Below are positions 1-6,975 of a stretch of 22,009 nucleotides of DNA, in pieces. Origin of the DNA: Solirubrobacteraceae bacterium. Lineage in GTDB: Bacteria > Actinomycetota > Thermoleophilia > Solirubrobacterales > Solirubrobacteraceae. The notes under the pieces were generated by a model. The model was not told the DNA's origin, ran no database searches, and saw only the letters and a list, made by a program, of their open reading frames with translations. Within the stretch, counting starts at the first letter, position 1; each line of letters begins with the position of its first letter. The position numbers and the translations under genes were made by a program. The stretch spans positions 1 through 22,009 of the forward strand of contig JASLDD010000269.1 of the NCBI GenBank assembly GCA_030151725.1, written 5' to 3'.

Positions 1-21
1 CGGACTTGAACCGATGACCCC
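1..21 (-). repeat. Second copy of the tRNA-Thr T-arm segment (tRNA remnant at window edge)
   Basis: Positions 1-21 are identical to 81-101, which covers the T loop, one T-stem strand and the variable region of tRNA-Thr. The sequence to the right (22-33) does not continue as an anticodon arm, so this is only a 3' tRNA fragment. The repeat may extend left beyond the window. It could be the displaced original 3' end of the tRNA, a short duplication, or an attachment-site-like remnant. Confidence 0.6.
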
Positions 22-33
22 AACCTTGGGTTT

Positions 34-53
34 GGGGGGAGCGGGCTCCCCCC
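34..53. repeat. G/C-rich perfect hairpin downstream of tRNA-Thr
   Basis: GGGGGGAGC at 34-42 pairs perfectly with GCTCCCCCC at 45-53, leaving a 2-base centre. It lies between the two tRNA T-arm copies and would be transcribed just after tRNA-Thr. No T-run follows on the minus strand (AAACCC follows), so it is not a canonical intrinsic terminator, although it could still terminate or protect the 3' end. Confidence 0.5.
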
Positions 54-70
54 AGAGACCCCCCGTAGAG

Positions 71-143
<73 letters not shown>

Positions 144-152
144 GTGGCCAGC

Positions 153-158
153 ATCGTA
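153..158 (-). promoter_or_regulatory. Likely -10 box of tRNA-Thr
   Basis: TACGAT on the minus strand, 9 nt before the mature 5' end of tRNA-Thr. The same hexamer serves as the -10 of the promoter at 7122-7149. No convincing -35 box is visible. Confidence 0.4.
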
Positions 159-252
159 GCGCCGGGAGCCTGCGTCTTCCCTGCGGCCCGATCATGCCCC
201 CCAAATGGCGAGCCTTGTGCTCGCCAGGCCCGCCCGGGCCACGAGCGTCAGC

Positions 253-471
253 TCAACTGATGCCCTCGAGCAGCTCGCCGGGAGATGACAGCTTGAGGCC
301 TCGCGAGAGGATCACGATGGTCTCCAGGCGTGGCGAGCGCTTGCAGCGCTCGAGCAGGCTGATCTCGGTGCGGTGCAGGTCGCACAGGTCCGCCAGAGCC
401 TCCTGAGAAAGCCCCGCCTGATCGCGGTGATAGCGGAGGTTTGCGGCGAATTGCGTGCGGACATTCTCCAT
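253..471 (-). CDS. Small XRE-family helix-turn-helix regulator
   Basis: A 72-aa protein that is almost entirely one Cro/CI-type helix-turn-helix domain, roughly residues 8-65. The second helix is QEALADLCDL and the recognition helix HRTEISLLER, followed by the family's usual R-x-P-x-L-E-T-I. There is no ligand-binding or catalytic domain, so it probably acts as a dimeric DNA-binding repressor or activator; its targets are unknown. The ATG at 471 is the only good start, with a weak ribosome site (GAGAG) upstream. It lies upstream of tRNA-Thr on the same strand, separated by about 110 bp. A GACA-AC-TGTC element at 510-519 in its upstream region could be an autoregulatory site, but that is speculative. 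The family call is firm and the role unknown. Confidence 0.85.
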   Translation of the reverse strand: MENVRTQFAANLRYHRDQAGLSQEALADLCDLHRTEISLLERCKRSPRLETIVILSRGLKLSSPGELLEGIS

Positions 472-702
472 GGTTCCAACTCTCGCGTTGTGCAGACGAA
501 AGTTCCACAGACAACTGTCAGACGGTGGACATATGGTCTGGTGGTCGCCTCGAACGAGAAACGAGACTGTACCGTGAAGACATATCTACACACGCGCGCG
601 AGTGATCGATGGCGTCCTTGGACGCCGCTGTGGCTGGCATCGGAGCTGCTTACGCCGAGGGCTTCTCACGCAGCGGGGCGGGGCGAAATGTTGCCCGGGG
701 CG

Positions 703-1134
703 CTACTGGTCGTCGGCCGGCGTGACAGTGGTCACCGGGAGACCCATGCCGGAGACCTTGCTCGGCAAGTCCAGCTTCAGCCAGCGCGACACTTTGGGCG
801 ACAGGGTCGAGATGATGATCTCGTCGAAGCCGCGTAGGTTGATCGCGTCCTGAACAGCTGCCGAGGGATCTGGGTCGCCGACGATGCCCTCGACTTCGGT
901 CCCGGCTGCCTTGCTCAGCGCCGGCAGCGCCTCGTCGAGCACATGCTGGGCCTCCCCGGCGCCCTGGTCCTCGGCATCGACCACCTTGTGCAATCCATGG
1001 GCAGCGTTGGGCACGAGCAGTGAGAACTTGCTCGGGCCGCGCTGCGCGCGCTCACGCACCGCCTCCAGCAGCGGCTCTGTGGCCGCGGTCTTGTGCGCCA
1101 CGACGAGGATTCTGACCGGCTGCGAGGACTCCAT
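703..1134 (-). CDS. Universal-stress-protein-like alpha/beta protein
   Basis: The reading frame looks like a Rossmann-like nucleotide-binding fold of the UspA type. A hydrophobic first strand (PVRILVVAHKT) is followed by a helix with LLEAVRERA, a strand (KFSLLVPNAA), the segment VEGIVGDPDP around the middle, and a late strand with a DEIIISTLSP motif. That last pattern (D-x-hhhhST/G near the C-terminus) is typical of Usp-like proteins in actinobacteria. The ATG at 1134 is preferred over the GTG at 1143, because the ribosome site GAAGGGA (1144-1150 on the other strand) is about 9 nt from the ATG but abuts the GTG. Length is 143 aa, normal for a single Usp domain. Specific function unknown; stress or persistence roles are family-level inference only. 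The stretch 472-702 upstream of its neighbour holds no gene that I can support. Confidence 0.65.
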   Translation of the reverse strand: MESSQPVRILVVAHKTAATEPLLEAVRERAQRGPSKFSLLVPNAAHGLHKVVDAEDQGAGEAQHVLDEALPALSKAAGTEVEGIVGDPDPSAAVQDAINLRGFDEIIISTLSPKVSRWLKLDLPSKVSGMGLPVTTVTPADDQ

Positions 1135-1307
1135 GAGCGGCACTCCCTTCTAGCTGAATGGCCGAGCATCTCGCGCTTTGGCGTTGAGTGCTCCTCTCTG
1201 TTCTACCCCAATTGGCCGCAGCTATGTTCGAAGGGCGAGCCCGAGGACACCGGCCAACGCCGGTCATACGTGCCAGCGAGCGGTGCAGCCTCGTGCAATC
1301 AACCATC

Positions 1308-1313
1308 TAGGCT
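1308..1313 (+). promoter_or_regulatory. -10 box giving a probable leaderless transcript
   Basis: TAGGCT lies 6 nt before the ATG at 1320. With normal -10 to start-site spacing, transcription would begin at or within a base or two of the start codon. There is no Shine-Dalgarno sequence. The same TAGGCTGCGC string recurs before the GTG at 8887. Confidence 0.5.
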
Positions 1314-1319
1314 GCGCTC

Positions 1320-1676
1320 ATGCGCGTGATCGTCACCCCCGAAGCCGTCGAAGTGCGCCTTGCCCGCTGGGAGAAGGTCCTGGGTCTGCTCAAAGACATC
1401 CGGGTGGCGCGTTCGGACATCAGCGACGTGCGCGTCGTCGAGAAGCCGGTGCGTGAGGCGATGGGCGCGGGGATGAAGGCTGGGCTACGCCTGCCGTGGC
1501 TGCTGTTCATCGCCCGCACCATCCGCCTCGATCAAGCGTTCGTCGTTCGCCGCGGCCAGCCCGGCCTGTCCTTTGCGGTCGAGAACCACGGGGCGCTCAA
1601 GAGGGTGCTGGTGAGCACGCCGCAGGCAGAAGAGCTCGCGCGCGAGCTGGGCGGCGAGAGCGCGCCCACTGCCTGA
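1320..1676 (+). CDS. Small PH-domain-like protein of unknown function
   Basis: A 118-aa soluble protein. The strand-rich pattern (MRVIVTPEAVEVRL, a helix WEKVLGLL, IRVARSDISDVRVVE, then FVVRRGQPGLSFAVENH and a C-terminal helix AEELARELG) resembles small bacterial PH-like proteins found in actinobacteria, in which the segment DIRVARSDI precedes a variable loop and a Phe-Val strand. There is no signal peptide or membrane helix. It is probably translated without a leader (see the -10 box at 1308-1313). Its stop codon TGA directly abuts the stop codon of the convergent ABC permease gene. The fold assignment is by pattern only and no biochemical role can be given. Confidence 0.6.
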   Translation: MRVIVTPEAVEVRLARWEKVLGLLKDIRVARSDISDVRVVEKPVREAMGAGMKAGLRLPWLLFIARTIRLDQAFVVRRGQPGLSFAVENHGALKRVLVSTPQAEELARELGGESAPTA

Positions 1677-2492
1677 TCAGCCGGAGGTTTCGGCGTTGCG
1701 CAGGCCGGTGAGCATCCACACGGAGAACAGCAGGATCAGGGCCACCGCGCAGATGAACGCCAGGCCTGTGTGGTCGTGAACGCCTGAGATCAACCCTCTG
1801 CCGGCCTCCAGGAAAGCGGTTGCCGGGTTCAAGCTGGCGACACTGTGAATCCAGCCCTTGAGTAGGTTCAGCGGCACGTACACCGGCGCGAGGAAGATGA
1901 TCAGGAACACCGGAGTCTGCATCAGGGGACCGGCCTGGATCGAACGGAAGCGAAAGGCCACGCCGGCCGCCCAGGCGTAGCCGACGAGCACGAGCAGCGC
2001 CGCCAGGCCATACAGGCCGACCATGTCCACGCCGTCGCCCGTGATCCGCATTCCCGTCACCACCGCCACAGCCGTCACCACGCTCAGCGTGATCGCGGCG
2101 CGCGACAGTGCCACCAGGGCATATCCCAGCGCTATGCCGCGACGATCCTCGGCCGCGAGCATGAGTCGTCGCGCAAACCCGCTCTCGAAATCGAACGCCA
2201 GGCTGAACCCCGTGAACAGGCCCGCGAACATCGAGGACTGACACAGCACGAACACAAACTGAAAAGCCGTATAGCCGGCCGGGAAGCTGAAGCCGGGTAC
2301 TTTGCCGAGCGCCTGCAGGCCGCCGGCAAAGCTCGCCAAGAACACCAGCGGGAAGACCAGCGAGGGCACGAACAGATCGGGCCTGCGCACGTACGTGTAG
2401 AGGCTGCGCCAGGCGATCGTCCAGGCGACGCGCCACAGGCCCCCACCGGCCGGAGGGATGGGCACGGGGGCCGAGTTGGATTGGGCGCTCAT
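1677..2492 (-). CDS. ABC-2 type exporter permease, second subunit (DrrB-like)
   Basis: A 271-aa integral membrane protein and third gene of an ABC exporter operon. After a short Pro-rich N-terminus come an amphipathic helix (WRVAWTIAWRSLYTYVRRP) and about six hydrophobic segments: LFVPSLVFPLVFLASFAGGL, a segment with FQFVFVLCQSSMFAGL, the AAITLSVVTAVAVV helix, LYGLAALLVLVGYAWAAG, PVFLIIFLAPVYVPL and FICAVALILLFSVWML. This is the ABC-2 membrane domain layout. The start ATG at 2492 overlaps the TGA of the upstream permease (ATGA), which indicates translational coupling, so the longer open frame that continues upstream is not the gene. With the other permease it would form a heterodimeric channel driven by the ATPase. 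The substrate is unknown; drugs, lipids or glycolipids are typical of DrrAB-type pumps. Confidence 0.88.
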   Translation of the reverse strand: MSAQSNSAPVPIPPAGGGLWRVAWTIAWRSLYTYVRRPDLFVPSLVFPLVFLASFAGGLQALGKVPGFSFPAGYTAFQFVFVLCQSSMFAGLFTGFSLAFDFESGFARRLMLAAEDRRGIALGYALVALSRAAITLSVVTAVAVVTGMRITGDGVDMVGLYGLAALLVLVGYAWAAGVAFRFRSIQAGPLMQTPVFLIIFLAPVYVPLNLLKGWIHSVASLNPATAFLEAGRGLISGVHDHTGLAFICAVALILLFSVWMLTGLRNAETSG

Positions 2493-3268
2493 GTTCGCTG
2501 CAGCCTTGTACGCAGGGCGCCTGCAACGGCGAAGAGCGAGACGATCGTCAGGCCGATCGCCACCGCAAAGCCACGCCAGATCGCCGTGCCGTCCCAGCCG
2601 AAGATGAACAGGCTGCGAAAGCCCTCGATCAAGTAGGAGATCGGGTTCCAGTCGGCCACGCCGTGAAACCAGCCGTTGCCCAGCAGGTTGCGCGGCAGGT
2701 TGCTGGAGGACAGGAAGATGAACACGAAGAACAGCGGGAAGAGGCCCTGTACCGCCTCGCCCGAGCCGGTCTGCAGGGCCGCCGCGCAGCCCAATGCGCC
2801 GAACCCCATGGCGGTGATGGAGCCCAGCACGAGGATCACGAGCGCCCCCCCGAAGCCCGCCTGCAGATGCGCGCCGGCCACTAGGGACATCAGGATGTAG
2901 ACCCCTGACTGCAGCACTCCCAGCACGCCCACGCCGACGAGCAGCCCGGCGATCAGCGACACGCGATGCAAGGGGGTCAGCGCGAGGCGGTTGAAGAAGC
3001 CGCTCTCGATGTCCTCCGCAAGGTTGGTGCCGGTGTTGATCAGCGCGAACATGCCGCCCTGGATGAAGGCCACGGCGATCGCAAACGACACATAGGAGTG
3101 CGTCGGGAAACCCGGCAGTCGGGTCGCCGCCTTCAGCCCGCTCGCGTTGACCGCCAACAGGATCAGCGGGAAGAACACGATCGGGAACATCTGAAATGGC
3201 TGGCGCAGCGTCTTCAGCATCGAGCGCCTGGCCAGCACAGCGATCTGTGTGAAGTGCCCTTCGCTCAT
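2489..3268 (-). CDS. ABC-2 type exporter permease, first subunit (DrrB-like)
   Basis: A 259-aa membrane protein with the ABC-2 transporter layout: cytoplasmic N-terminal helix (AVLARRSMLKTLRQP), first membrane helix FPIVFFPLILLAVNA, then VSFAIAVAFIQGGMFALI, a cytoplasmic stretch with DIESGFFNRLALTPL (the conserved E-x-G-x-x-x-R-L element of DrrB-like permeases), SLIAGLLVGVGVLGVLQ, LVILVLGSITAMGFGALG and FPLFFVFIFLSSSNLP, and a terminal helix. The ATG at 3268 overlaps the ATPase stop codon, and its own stop overlaps the next permease start, so all three genes form one coupled operon. The two permeases are clearly related to each other, which suggests an ancient gene duplication and a heterodimeric pump. 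Substrate not predictable. Confidence 0.9.
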   Translation of the reverse strand: MSEGHFTQIAVLARRSMLKTLRQPFQMFPIVFFPLILLAVNASGLKAATRLPGFPTHSYVSFAIAVAFIQGGMFALINTGTNLAEDIESGFFNRLALTPLHRVSLIAGLLVGVGVLGVLQSGVYILMSLVAGAHLQAGFGGALVILVLGSITAMGFGALGCAAALQTGSGEAVQGLFPLFFVFIFLSSSNLPRNLLGNGWFHGVADWNPISYLIEGFRSLFIFGWDGTAIWRGFAVAIGLTIVSLFAVAGALRTRLQRT

Positions 3269-4281
3269 GATGCCTGGAGCTCTGCCTGCTGTGGCTCTGC
3301 CTGCTCGCCGTCGTCCTCGTCGCCTGCGCCCTCCAGCGAGCGCCCCGTCTTGGCGAGGAAGACATCGTCGAGCGTGGGCGAGTGCAGGCGCAGATCGGCG
3401 ATCTTCAAGCCCTCCGAGTCCAGCGTGCGCACGATCTCCGCCAGGTCGCTCACGCCCTCCGGCAGTCGTGCCGCCACGCCGCTCTGGGAGGCGGCGGCGG
3501 CGTCGCCAAAGCGATGCAGCACTTCCTCCAGCCGTCCGCGTTCGCCCGGGTCCTGCGGAATTGCTTCCACTGACGGTCGTCCAATCGCAGCCTTGAGCTC
3601 AGTCGGTGTGCCCTCCGCCACGATCCTGCCGCGATCGATGATGCCCACGCGGTCGGCCAGCACGTCGGCCTCCTCGAGGTACTGCGTGGTCAAGAACACC
3701 GTCACCCCGTCGTCGGCCAGGCGCCTGACCTCGTCCCACAGCGCCGCCCTGCTCTGCGGGTCAAGGCCCGTGGTGGGCTCGTCGAGGAACAGCAGCCGCG
3801 GGCGGTGCACGAGCGCCAGGCCCAGATCCAAACGTCGCTTCATGCCGCCCGAGTAGCCGCCCACCTTGCGGTCGGCGGCATCGGTCAGCCCGACGCGCTC
3901 CAACAATTCAGTGCCGCGCTGTTCGCGGTCGGCCTTGCTCAGGCCGTGCAGTGCGCTCTGCAGGCGCATGTGCTCGCGTCCTGTCAAGAAGGGGTCAAGC
4001 GCCGACTCCTGCAGCGAGGCCCCGATCGCCCGGCGCACCTCCGCGCCTTGGTGGACCACGTCCAGGCCCGCCACCAACGCCTTGCCGGCGGTCGGTGGGA
4101 GCAGCGTCGTGAGCACCAGCACGGTCGTCGACTTGCCGGCGCCGTTGGGACCGAGGAAGCCATAGATCTCGCCCAGGGCCACATGCAGGTCGATCCCGTC
4201 CACGGCACGCACGCCGCCCTTGAAGTCACGGATCAGCCCCTCTACCTCGATGCCGTTGTCGGCCATCGCGCCGCCGCTCAC
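3265..4281 (-). CDS. DrrA-family ABC exporter ATP-binding protein
   Basis: The nucleotide-binding subunit energising the two permeases downstream. Visible motifs in order are Walker A (GPNGAGKST), the Q-loop (LQESALDPFLTGREHM), the ABC signature (YSGGMKRRLDLG), Walker B (RLLFLDEPTTGLD) and the switch region LTTQYLEEADVLADR. In that region Gln replaces the usual switch His, a hallmark of the daunorubicin-type DrrA subfamily. A C-terminal extension of about 100 residues ends in LHSPTLDDVFLAKTGRSLEG, which is also typical. The GTG at 4281 is preferred because GGGAGGG lies 7 nt upstream of it; the ATG at 4266 lacks a good ribosome site. The divergent MarR gene suggests inducer-controlled efflux. 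The very acidic, Glu-rich C-terminal tail is unremarkable for the family. Substrate unknown. Confidence 0.93.
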   Translation of the reverse strand: MSGGAMADNGIEVEGLIRDFKGGVRAVDGIDLHVALGEIYGFLGPNGAGKSTTVLVLTTLLPPTAGKALVAGLDVVHQGAEVRRAIGASLQESALDPFLTGREHMRLQSALHGLSKADREQRGTELLERVGLTDAADRKVGGYSGGMKRRLDLGLALVHRPRLLFLDEPTTGLDPQSRAALWDEVRRLADDGVTVFLTTQYLEEADVLADRVGIIDRGRIVAEGTPTELKAAIGRPSVEAIPQDPGERGRLEEVLHRFGDAAAASQSGVAARLPEGVSDLAEIVRTLDSEGLKIADLRLHSPTLDDVFLAKTGRSLEGAGDEDDGEQAEPQQAELQAS

Positions 4282-4302
4282 AGGGCTGCCCTCCCGTTTG
4301 TC

Positions 4303-4322
4303 GATTCTGTTGAGAATGATTC
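4303..4322. promoter_or_regulatory. Candidate MarR operator between exporter and regulator
   Basis: Two overlapping dyads sit here: ATTCT-GTTG-AGAAT (4304-4317) and GAAT-G-ATTC (4314-4322). GATTC is also repeated directly at 4303-4307 and 4318-4322. The site lies between the probable exporter -10 box and its start codon, a position from which a MarR repressor could block transcription. Assignment to the adjacent regulator is inference from position. Confidence 0.35.
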
Positions 4323-4335
4323 CATCGGAAAACCG

Positions 4336-4341
4336 TTTATA
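4336..4341 (-). promoter_or_regulatory. Possible -10 box of the ABC exporter operon
   Basis: TATAAA on the minus strand, about 55 nt upstream of the exporter GTG start. No convincing -35 box at 16-18 nt spacing. ACTTG occurs twice just upstream (within 4345-4360 on the minus strand), which may be a regulator half-site repeat. Confidence 0.35.
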
Positions 4342-4362
4342 CCACAAGTCTTTTCAAGTGGA

Positions 4363-4368
4363 TATGAT
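4363..4368 (+). promoter_or_regulatory. -10 box of the marR-like gene
   Basis: TATGAT matches the consensus TATAAT at five of six positions and lies 10 nt before the ATG at 4379. This is consistent with a leaderless or near-leaderless transcript. Confidence 0.4.
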
Positions 4369-4378
4369 CGGCTACGAC

Positions 4379-5008
4379 ATGAGCACATCTGGTTCGACCG
4401 GCCTGCCGCGCAAAAATCATCGGAGCGGCTTCCCTGATGGTCAGTTGCGGGCCGATGTCGGCGAATCGGCAGGCCTGGCAGGCGGAGCCGAGGGCGAGCC
4501 CAAAGTCGAGGGGGCCGTCGCGCTCACGCCGGACTCAACTGTGCCATTCCGGTCAGTCGGATTCACGGTATCGACGATTGGCTTCGCGGTCGCTGAGCGC
4601 TTTCGCGAGATCCTAGCTCCCGTGGGCCTCGAGCCGCGTGAGTTCGCGCTTCTGCGATCTGTGCAGGCCAACGAGGGGCGCTCACAGCAGGCGGTCGGCG
4701 AGCGGCTGCGGATCCCGGCGAGCCGGATGGTCGCCTTTGTGGATGCCCTGGAAGCGCGAGGGCTGCTCGAACGCCGACACAACCCCGATGACAGACGCAC
4801 GCGTGCGCTTCATCTGACCGACAGCGGGCGCGAGCTGCTTGGGCGTGCCTTCTCTGAGGCGGTAGCCCACGAGCAGAACGTGTGCGCGGACCTGAGCGCC
4901 GAGGAGCGCGAGCAGTTGCTGGGTCTCCTGGGAAAGGTGTCCGTGCGGCTCGGGCTCGCGCCGGGAGTGCATTCGGCGATGGCCCATTCGAGGCCTGCCG
5001 AGAAGTAG
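4379..5008 (+). CDS. MarR-family transcriptional regulator
   Basis: Winged helix-turn-helix regulator of the MarR family, 209 aa from the chosen ATG at 4379. The core shows the normal order: a dimerisation helix (FAVAERFREILAPVGLEPREFALLRSV), the recognition-helix region (QQAVGERLRIPASRMVAFVDALEARGLLERR), the wing (NPDDRRTRALHLTDSGRELL) and C-terminal helices. The first 60 residues or so are low-complexity and not part of the family domain. The frame is open further upstream, but those starts would overlap the divergent exporter gene, and the -10 box at 4363-4368 fits ATG 4379. ATG 4364 is in frame too, but it lies within the -10 box. Its placement opposite an ABC exporter makes it the likely repressor of that pump and of itself, released by a small-molecule ligand. 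Confidence 0.88.
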   Translation: MSTSGSTGLPRKNHRSGFPDGQLRADVGESAGLAGGAEGEPKVEGAVALTPDSTVPFRSVGFTVSTIGFAVAERFREILAPVGLEPREFALLRSVQANEGRSQQAVGERLRIPASRMVAFVDALEARGLLERRHNPDDRRTRALHLTDSGRELLGRAFSEAVAHEQNVCADLSAEEREQLLGLLGKVSVRLGLAPGVHSAMAHSRPAEK

Positions 5009-5069
5009 ATACCGGTCGAGGATCTCCCGCAAACCTCAAGACGGGCGCGTGTGAGGCCGACCCTCGGAG

Positions 5070-6533
5070 ATGGCGCTCAGTGGCGGGCGGGTCCCAATCG
5101 AGACAGATGGGCACGTCCTGCGCGCGCGCCGGACGGCTGCGCTGAGCCGAATCGCGATGGGCGGCACCGGTGTGGCACTGCTGGCGGTGCAACCGTCACT
5201 GCTTCCGCACCCGATCCTTGGACTGATCGGGTTCTGCATCATCACGCTCACCGCCGGCGTGCAGCTTGCGGCGCCACGCATGGCCTGGCTGAGCGTGGAG
5301 GAGTCGCTGGCGGGAACAGCCGGGCTGCTGATCATCGGCCTGGGTCCCCAGCACGTGGGGGTGCTCACCGTCCTGTGGCTGGCGGCTGTGGCCAGCGGTG
5401 TGTTGGCGCGCGGCGGACGCGTGCACTGGATCGGGCGCACCATCGTGCTGCTATCGCTGCTCGCGCCGATCGTTCGCGAGCAGGCGTTGAGCGCTGAATA
5501 CGCGGCTCTTTGTGCGGCCACGGTGGGCCTGCTGCTCACCAGCGGGCGCCTCACACGCGAGCTCAACCTGCTGCTAAGGCAGGCTCGCCTGGATGCGGAA
5601 AATGCAGAGACGCTCCTGTTCGCCGGCGATCTATCGGCGCGGATGACCGATCTGGGTGAGCATGGCCGAGCCCAGCGCGACGCCGCAACAACGGAACGAC
5701 GCACGGGATCGCGAGCGGCGGAGCGCAAGGCGCTCACACGCGTGATTGGCGGCGAGGGCTTGACGATGGCGGTGCAGCCGATCGTGGACATACGCACCGA
5801 CATCATCCATGCCTATGAGGCGCTCGCACGCTTCGCCATCGCCATCGATGATGGAAGCCCTCTGCACTGGTTCGCTCTGGCTGAGGAACTGGGTGAGCGC
5901 GCCGCGCTGGAGCTAGCCTGCTTGGGCAAGGCGCTTGAGCTGTTCGTAGAGCGTCCATTGGGCACCAGCCTGTCGGTGAACCTCTCTGCACCGGTGTTGC
6001 TCGACCCCCGAGCCGCCAAGCTCCTGCACGCAGCCGGGGGCGCTCGCCCGGATGGTCTGTCGGGGCTGATCGTCGAGATCACCGAGGAGACGCTCGTCTA
6101 CCACGACAAGGAGCTCGCGAGCGCGGTCGAGCCGCTGCGGGAGCGGGGAGCGGTGCTGGCGGTGGATGACATGGGGGCGGGCTACTCGGGCCTGCGCCAG
6201 ATCACGAGCGTGCTGCCCGGCTACCTCAAGCTGGACCGTTCGCTGGTCTGCGGGATCGACAGCGACAGCGAGCGCTCGGCCCTGGTTGGCGCCCTGGTGG
6301 GCTACTCGAATCAGGTTGGCTGCATGCTGGTGGCCGAGGGCGTCGAGAACGAGGCGGAGCTGCGTGCCGTGCGGCGCCTGGGGGTGCCGCTGGTGCAGGG
6401 CTTCTACCTCAGTCGCCCGGGCGCACCCTGGCCGAAGGTGTGCGCCGATGCGACCACTGTCGTGCCCAACCCGGCGATAGCCGAGCTGATCGCTGCTGAA
6501 GTGGGCGCCCAGGAGATGCTGCAGCGGGTCTGA
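5070..6533 (+). CDS. Membrane-anchored EAL-domain c-di-GMP phosphodiesterase
   Basis: A 487-aa protein. Residues about 25-160 form a membrane region of four to five hydrophobic helices (for example GVALLAVQPSLL, ILGLIGFCIITLTAGV, VGVLTVLWLAAVASGVLA, IVLLSLLAPI). Residues 165-215 are a charged linker that may be a coiled coil, and residues about 225-460 are an EAL domain. The catalytic set appears intact: E250-A-L, N304 (SVNLS), E336 (EITEE), D366-D367 (VDDMGAGYS), K387 and D389 (LKLDRS), E423 (AEGVE) and Q443-G. It should therefore hydrolyse cyclic di-GMP to pGpG, with membrane sensing as a possible input. No GGDEF domain precedes it, although most membrane EAL proteins of this layout carry one. 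It begins 61 nt after the MarR gene and might be co-transcribed; the ribosome site (CGGAG) is very close to the ATG, so the start is uncertain. Confidence 0.92.
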   Translation: MALSGGRVPIETDGHVLRARRTAALSRIAMGGTGVALLAVQPSLLPHPILGLIGFCIITLTAGVQLAAPRMAWLSVEESLAGTAGLLIIGLGPQHVGVLTVLWLAAVASGVLARGGRVHWIGRTIVLLSLLAPIVREQALSAEYAALCAATVGLLLTSGRLTRELNLLLRQARLDAENAETLLFAGDLSARMTDLGEHGRAQRDAATTERRTGSRAAERKALTRVIGGEGLTMAVQPIVDIRTDIIHAYEALARFAIAIDDGSPLHWFALAEELGERAALELACLGKALELFVERPLGTSLSVNLSAPVLLDPRAAKLLHAAGGARPDGLSGLIVEITEETLVYHDKELASAVEPLRERGAVLAVDDMGAGYSGLRQITSVLPGYLKLDRSLVCGIDSDSERSALVGALVGYSNQVGCMLVAEGVENEAELRAVRRLGVPLVQGFYLSRPGAPWPKVCADATTVVPNPAIAELIAAEVGAQEMLQRV

Positions 6534-6544
6534 GGCGCGTGCAG

Positions 6545-6559
6545 GTCGCTCGCAGCGAC
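6545..6559. terminator. Hairpin between convergent genes
   Basis: GTCGCT-CGC-AGCGAC is a perfect 6-bp stem with a 3-base loop in the 25-bp gap between the EAL gene stop and the convergent membrane-protein stop. No T-run follows, so termination is suggested only by structure and position. Confidence 0.4.
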
Positions 6560-6975
6560 TAGAGCATGAACGCGGAGGGCGCCGCCGCGAAGAACACGTA
6601 CCAGATGACCAGCGCCGCAAAGGCGAAGTAGACGTTGAGCACCACGATGCCCTCCAGCGTGGATGCCCTGCGGGGGCTGGTGCTCAGCTCGGACTCGGCG
6701 CGCATGCGCACCCCGATTTCGCGCTTGGCCGTGGGCGGCAGGCCGGCGAGCTCGCGGTAAAGGTTGTTGAGCCACGTGAGCGCCATCGTCAGGCTGAAGT
6801 CGAGAGCGGCGAGCGCCACCACGACGGTGCAGACGCCGAGCATGCTCAAGGGGTGCGCGCCGGCGACCTTCGAGCCGATCCACATCGCCGCCAGGGGGGC
6901 ACCGGTCCAGATGTTGAATGTCAGCACCGCTGTGGCGGCTGCGATCCCCACTCTCTTGCCTGCCGCGGTGCGCAT
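6559..6975 (-). CDS. Small integral membrane protein of unknown function
   Basis: A 138-aa protein with about three hydrophobic helices: residues 10-33 (VGIAAATAVLTFNIWTGAPL), about 43-65 (LSMLGVCTVVVALAALDFSL) and a C-terminal helix (VVLNVYFAFAALVIWYVFFA). Between the second and third is a polar loop of some 40 residues containing AELELST-like and GLPPTAKREIGVRMRAE segments, probably cytoplasmic. The ATG at 6975 has a strong ribosome site (GAGGGAGG, 7 nt upstream), so the upstream open frame to 7047 is not coding. It is convergent with the EAL gene and divergent from the secreted protein at 7194. I do not recognise a named family and no function can be assigned. Confidence 0.75.
   Translation of the reverse strand: MRTAAGKRVGIAAATAVLTFNIWTGAPLAAMWIGSKVAGAHPLSMLGVCTVVVALAALDFSLTMALTWLNNLYRELAGLPPTAKREIGVRMRAESELSTSPRRASTLEGIVVLNVYFAFAALVIWYVFFAAAPSAFML

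Noticed and set aside
22..60. A complete second tRNA at the left edge
   Set aside because: No anticodon arm with a U33-type 7-base loop and no D arm can be fitted; only the T-arm segment is tRNA-like.
373..853. Plus-strand open frames across the XRE gene, its upstream gap and the Usp-like gene
   Set aside because: There is no ribosome site, no domain pattern and low-complexity Arg-rich translation. The real genes are on the other strand.
2493..3365. Apparent N-terminal extension of the second permease (562-aa open frame)
   Set aside because: The extension overlaps the first permease in another frame. The ATGA junction at 2489-2492 marks the real start.
2966..3856. 296-aa plus-strand open frame opposite the ABC genes
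   Set aside because: It is antisense to the permease and ATPase, with Arg/Ser-rich sequence and no recognisable motif.
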